Source: DAIDJM01 sp964250215 (GTDB lineage: Bacteria; Pseudomonadota; Alphaproteobacteria; Acetobacterales; Acetobacteraceae). Taken from it: 8,990 nucleotides of DNA. The notes under the pieces are model-generated. The model was given only the letters and a program-made list of their open reading frames with translations, was not told the DNA's origin and ran no database searches. How positions within the stretch are numbered: position 1 is the first letter of the stretch; each line of letters begins with the position of its first letter. Location: assembly GCA_964250215.1 (NCBI GenBank), contig CAXUEX010000117.1:1-8990 (forward strand), written 5' to 3'. Positions 6,654 through 8,990 of this stretch are shown piece by piece. The translations under genes and the position numbers were made by a program.

Positions 6654-7596
6654 CGAAATTCCGCGTCGCCAGATGGAAGCGCAGGCGGCGCCAGTAATCC
6701 AGCGGGTCCTTGCGGCGCACCAGCGCGCCTTCGGGCGGGTTCAACCAATCGTGCAGGCGCGTGAGCAGGAAACGCAGCGCGGCACCCTGGGCCAGAACCG
6801 GGATGGTGGCGAGCTCGAACGCATCCAGCGCGCGAATTTCGCGGTAGCCAGCCAGCAATGCCCGAGCATTTGTGGCGTTAAAAGAATAATCCGGCTCGAA
6901 GCACCAAGCGTTCAGGCACACCGCAAGATCATAGGCTAATGCATCGGTGCAAGCAAAATAGAAATCGATCAGGCCAGAGAGTTTGCCCTCGAGGAAGAAC
7001 ACGTTGTCGGGGAAAAGATCGGCATGAATCTGACCGCTCGGCAGATCGACGGGCCAAGCCGCAACCACTTGGTCGCAGGCGGTCTGCAGAGCTCCGCCCA
7101 AGCCCGGCTGCACTTCATCGGCGCGAGGCAGTGAGCCGGCCAGCAGCTTGGGCCACGCGGCCGGGCCGAGCGAATTCGGCCGCGCGGGCGCATAATCCTG
7201 GCCGGCCAAATGCAGCTTTGCCAAGGCGCCGCCCAGCGCGCGGCAGTGCCATAGCTGCACCCGACGCGGCCACACGCCGGGCAGAAAGGTGGTGATCGCC
7301 GCCGGCCGGCCGCAGAGCTGGCGCAGCGCGTTTCCGTCATTCCCCGATACCGGCAGCGGACAATCGATGCCGCGCGAAGCGAGATGCTGCATGAGGCCGA
7401 CAAACCAGGGGAGATCGGCCGGATCGACACGACGTTCATACAGCGTGAGGATGAAATCGCCGGCAGCGGTGCGCAGCGAGAAATTGCTGTTCTCCACGCC
7501 CTCCGCAATGCCGCGGAACGCGACGAGTGAGCCGATATCGTATTCCGCCAGGAATGCGATGAGAGCGTCGTCGGAAACTTCGGTATATACGGCCAT
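6637..7596 (-). CDS. thrB: Homoserine kinase, APH-fold type
   Basis: This cytoplasmic enzyme phosphorylates homoserine with ATP to O-phosphohomoserine, the step before threonine synthase. It belongs to the aminoglycoside-phosphotransferase-like ThrB family found in Alphaproteobacteria, not the GHMP-kinase type of E. coli. The 319 residues match that family. The start MAVYTEVSDDALIAFLAEYD is characteristic, followed by GIAEGVENSNFSL (29-41, nucleotide loop) and FILTLYERR (48-56, with the ATP-lobe strand). The catalytic loop is HADLFPDNVFF (191-201; Asp193, Asn198) and the metal-binding Asp211 is in LIDFYFACTDALAYDLA. Only nine bases separate it from the sulfotransferase stop and no clear ribosome site precedes the ATG, so coupled translation is likely. 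ispH, a frequent upstream neighbour in this class, is not here. Very secure. Confidence 0.95.
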   Translation of the reverse strand: MAVYTEVSDDALIAFLAEYDIGSLVAFRGIAEGVENSNFSLRTAAGDFILTLYERRVDPADLPWFVGLMQHLASRGIDCPLPVSGNDGNALRQLCGRPAAITTFLPGVWPRRVQLWHCRALGGALAKLHLAGQDYAPARPNSLGPAAWPKLLAGSLPRADEVQPGLGGALQTACDQVVAAWPVDLPSGQIHADLFPDNVFFLEGKLSGLIDFYFACTDALAYDLAVCLNAWCFEPDYSFNATNARALLAGYREIRALDAFELATIPVLAQGAALRFLLTRLHDWLNPPEGALVRRKDPLDYWRRLRFHLATRNFDAYGI

Positions 7597-7605
7597 GGTG
7601 CGTGG

Positions 7606-8364
7606 CTAATCGTAAAACCAGTCGGAGAAGTCCGCGAAGGCGGATTTGATGCGGCGGCAGCGATCGGCGCCGAGCCCGGCCACATATTCGAACGGCATGC
7701 CGACCGATATCGAGGTGCCGCGGGTTTTCGCGAAGCGCACCTGGCGCAGCGCCATGTAAGCCGGCAGGAACGTGCAGCCGACATGCGCGAACATTGCCTC
7801 GCACGTGGCGCGCGCGTTCAGGCAAAGCGCCTCCAGCCGCAGCAGGAACACCCGCCCGTCCCGCCGCGCGCGGGCGCGCTGCCATTGCGTATAAACCGTC
7901 TCCATGTAGCCAAGCTTATCGACACAATAGGTTTCGAACCATGTATCGAAATCCGGCGCACCGGCGTTGCGGTAATCCGAGAACACGGTGGCGCGGGGAT
8001 CCTTTACGGCGACGATGAACGGCAATTCCACCCGACCGAGGCACGTGTCGAGCGACAGCAGGTAGCGCGGTGTCTTGTCGAAAATGCCGCGCGTGCCGGG
8101 CTTGAGTTCGGCGGCCTCGAACAACCGCGCATAGAATACCGTGAAATCGTCGGTGTCGCAGCACCAAACGAGAGCGTCGCGTGCGAGGCCCCAGCCCCAG
8201 AGCATCTGTTCAAAATACGGATCGAAATCCGGCAGGTCGCGTGGCCGGCGCCCCAGCAGCACGCCCACCTCAAACCCAGCATCCAGTTCCGGCACCTGAC
8301 GGAACAGCTCGGAAATCAGCGTGGTGCCGCTGTGCTCCAGACCGCAGATCACGAAACGCAGCAA
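7606..8364 (-). CDS. PAPS-dependent sulfotransferase family protein
   Basis: This is a probable soluble sulfotransferase that would move sulfate from PAPS to an unknown acceptor. The 252 residues have the family order. A 5'-phosphosulfate loop right at the N terminus, CGLEHSGTTLISELF (7-21), is followed by FDKTPRYLLSL (95-105). The 3'-phosphate motif VAVKDPRATVFSDYR (118-132) keeps Ser129, but Lys121 stands where Arg is usual. FLLRLEAL (173-180) matches the common RYEDL-type segment. The start is TTG at 8364: AAGGGGG lies eight bases upstream, there is an in-frame stop before it, and no in-frame ATG exists that would keep the binding loop. It is the first gene of a unit continuing into thrB, rnhA and the 96-residue protein. 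No sulfate-activation or glycan genes are nearby, so the acceptor cannot be guessed. Family secure, role unknown. Confidence 0.85.
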   Translation of the reverse strand: MLRFVICGLEHSGTTLISELFRQVPELDAGFEVGVLLGRRPRDLPDFDPYFEQMLWGWGLARDALVWCCDTDDFTVFYARLFEAAELKPGTRGIFDKTPRYLLSLDTCLGRVELPFIVAVKDPRATVFSDYRNAGAPDFDTWFETYCVDKLGYMETVYTQWQRARARRDGRVFLLRLEALCLNARATCEAMFAHVGCTFLPAYMALRQVRFAKTRGTSISVGMPFEYVAGLGADRCRRIKSAFADFSDWFYD

Positions 8365-8372
8365 AACCGGGG

Positions 8373-8379
8373 CCCCCTT
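8373..8379 (-). promoter_or_regulatory. Ribosome binding site that decides the sulfotransferase TTG start
   Basis: AAGGGGG on the minus strand is eight bases before TTG at 8364. The nearby ATG at about 8396 is in a different frame, so the TTG is the best start. Confidence 0.6.
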
Positions 8380-8382
8380 GGC

Positions 8383-8433
8383 CGGAACCGCTCATCCCCT
8401 GCCAGGGCGAGGCGATCAAGCCCAGCGGTTCCG
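8383..8433. repeat. Inverted repeat, 10-bp perfect arms, in the divergent intergenic region
   Basis: The arms are CGGAACCGCT (8383-8392) and AGCGGTTCCG (8424-8433), separated by 31 bases. Their centres are 41 bases apart, close to four helical turns, so two bound protein dimers or a looped complex would sit on one face. A partial third copy (GAGCGG, 8436-8441) follows. There is no T-run, so it is not a typical terminator. An operator for one or both divergent genes is the likeliest role. Confidence 0.5.
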
Positions 8434-8487
8434 CCGAGCGGCAAAACGGGTTAGGCTGGCCACGCGACTGGCGCGAGGATTATCGGC

Positions 8488-8990
8488 ATGACCCCGGAAG
8501 AACGCGACATCATCGGCCGCTTCGTGGCTCGCGTGGGCGGCGCGGCAGCGGGCGGCCTCGGCGGGGGGCAAGCCCCGGCGCTGCCGCCGATCGATCCCGA
8601 GGCCGACCGCTTCATCGGCGAGCAATTCGCGAGCCACCCGGAGGCGCGGTATCGCATCACGCAACTCGCCTTCGTGCAGGAAGCGGCGCTGACCGAGGCG
8701 CAGAACCGCATTCGGCAGTTGCAGGCCGAGCTGGCGCAAGCGCGCACGCAGGCGCCGCAGGGCGGCGGCCAATCGCGCGGGTTCTTCGGCAATCTGTTCG
8801 GCGGCGGACAGGCGCAGCCGCAAGCGAACTACGCGCCGCCGCCGCAATACCCGCCGCCGCCGGCGCAGGCCTACCCGGGCGGCTACCAGCCAGGGATGTT
8901 CCAGCGCGGCGGATCGGGCTTTCTCGGCTCGGCGCTGACCACGGCGGCGGGGGTGGCCGGCGGCGTGCTGGCAGCGGATGCGATCACCAG
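8488..8990 (+). CDS. DUF2076 family protein, N-terminal part (cut by right edge)
   Basis: This is a conserved proteobacterial protein of unknown function; 167 complete codons are visible. The diagnostic start MTPEERDIIGRFVARV is followed by DPEADRFIGEQF (36-47) and HPEARYRITQLAFVQEAALT (50-69). A coiled-coil-like stretch with heptad leucines, AQNRIRQLQAELAQA (71-85), comes next. After that is a low-complexity linker rich in Gly, Gln, Pro and Tyr (about 91-140, with SRGFFGNLFGGG and repeated PPP), then the glycine/alanine-rich hydrophobic segment GFLGSALTTAAGVAGGVLAA (144-163) that marks the family's C-terminal part and may touch membrane. The ATG has GAGG nine bases upstream. It is divergent from the sulfotransferase gene across 123 bases. 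The linker may be disordered. Family secure, function unknown. Confidence 0.88.
   Translation, partial: MTPEERDIIGRFVARVGGAAAGGLGGGQAPALPPIDPEADRFIGEQFASHPEARYRITQLAFVQEAALTEAQNRIRQLQAELAQARTQAPQGGGQSRGFFGNLFGGGQAQPQANYAPPPQYPPPPAQAYPGGYQPGMFQRGGSGFLGSALTTAAGVAGGVLAADAIT

Noticed and set aside
6969..7784. Minus-strand open frame of 271 codons overlapping thrB and the sulfotransferase gene
   Set aside because: It is a frame-shifted copy of two secure genes with Arg/Ser/Ala-rich translation and no motif of its own.

Overview
The window is a compact, high-GC (roughly two-thirds G+C), fully bacterial stretch with no gene-free gap longer than about 125 bases. Protein content points to an alphaproteobacterium. 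GapR (DUF2312) and the DUF1244/SMc04008 family are essentially alphaproteobacterial, and they lie beside pyruvate kinase as they do in many members of that class. An APH-type homoserine kinase followed directly by RNase HI is also a class-typical order. The composition and the small protein after rnhA would fit Rhodospirillales/Acetobacteraceae, but that finer placement is inference.

Layout. (1) Positions 1-1131, minus strand: DUF1244 protein, then gapR, then the N-terminal part of a DHA2-type MFS efflux transporter that runs off the left edge. (2) Positions 1132-1226: a 95-base divergent control region with a candidate promoter and a small dyad. (3) Positions 1227-5910, plus strand: pyk, zwf and an exported gamma-glutamyltransferase, packed as one apparent operon (11-base gap, then an ATGA overlap). 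(4) Positions 5912-8364, minus strand: a tight run read as sulfotransferase, thrB, rnhA and a 96-residue conserved hypothetical protein, with 9-base spacing or overlaps throughout. It ends one base from the ggt stop codon. (5) Positions 8365-8487: a 123-base divergent region with a 10-bp inverted repeat. (6) Positions 8488-8990, plus strand: a DUF2076 protein cut by the right edge.

How the genes may work together. pyk and zwf are central carbon enzymes: Zwf opens the oxidative pentose phosphate and Entner-Doudoroff routes and yields reducing power, and Pyk drains PEP to pyruvate. The coupled ggt would salvage or turn over extracytoplasmic glutathione, so the operon mixes carbon flux, redox supply and glutathione recycling. 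6-Phosphogluconolactonase, a common zwf neighbour, is absent here. The minus-strand unit joins threonine biosynthesis (thrB), RNA:DNA hybrid removal (rnhA), a stand-alone sulfotransferase and an unassigned small protein.

I did not find mobile elements, tRNA or rRNA genes, CRISPR, or a clearly new multi-gene system. The points most worth checking are the orphan sulfotransferase in the thrB-rnhA unit, the 96-residue protein, the zwf-ggt coupling, and the inverted repeat before the DUF2076 gene.
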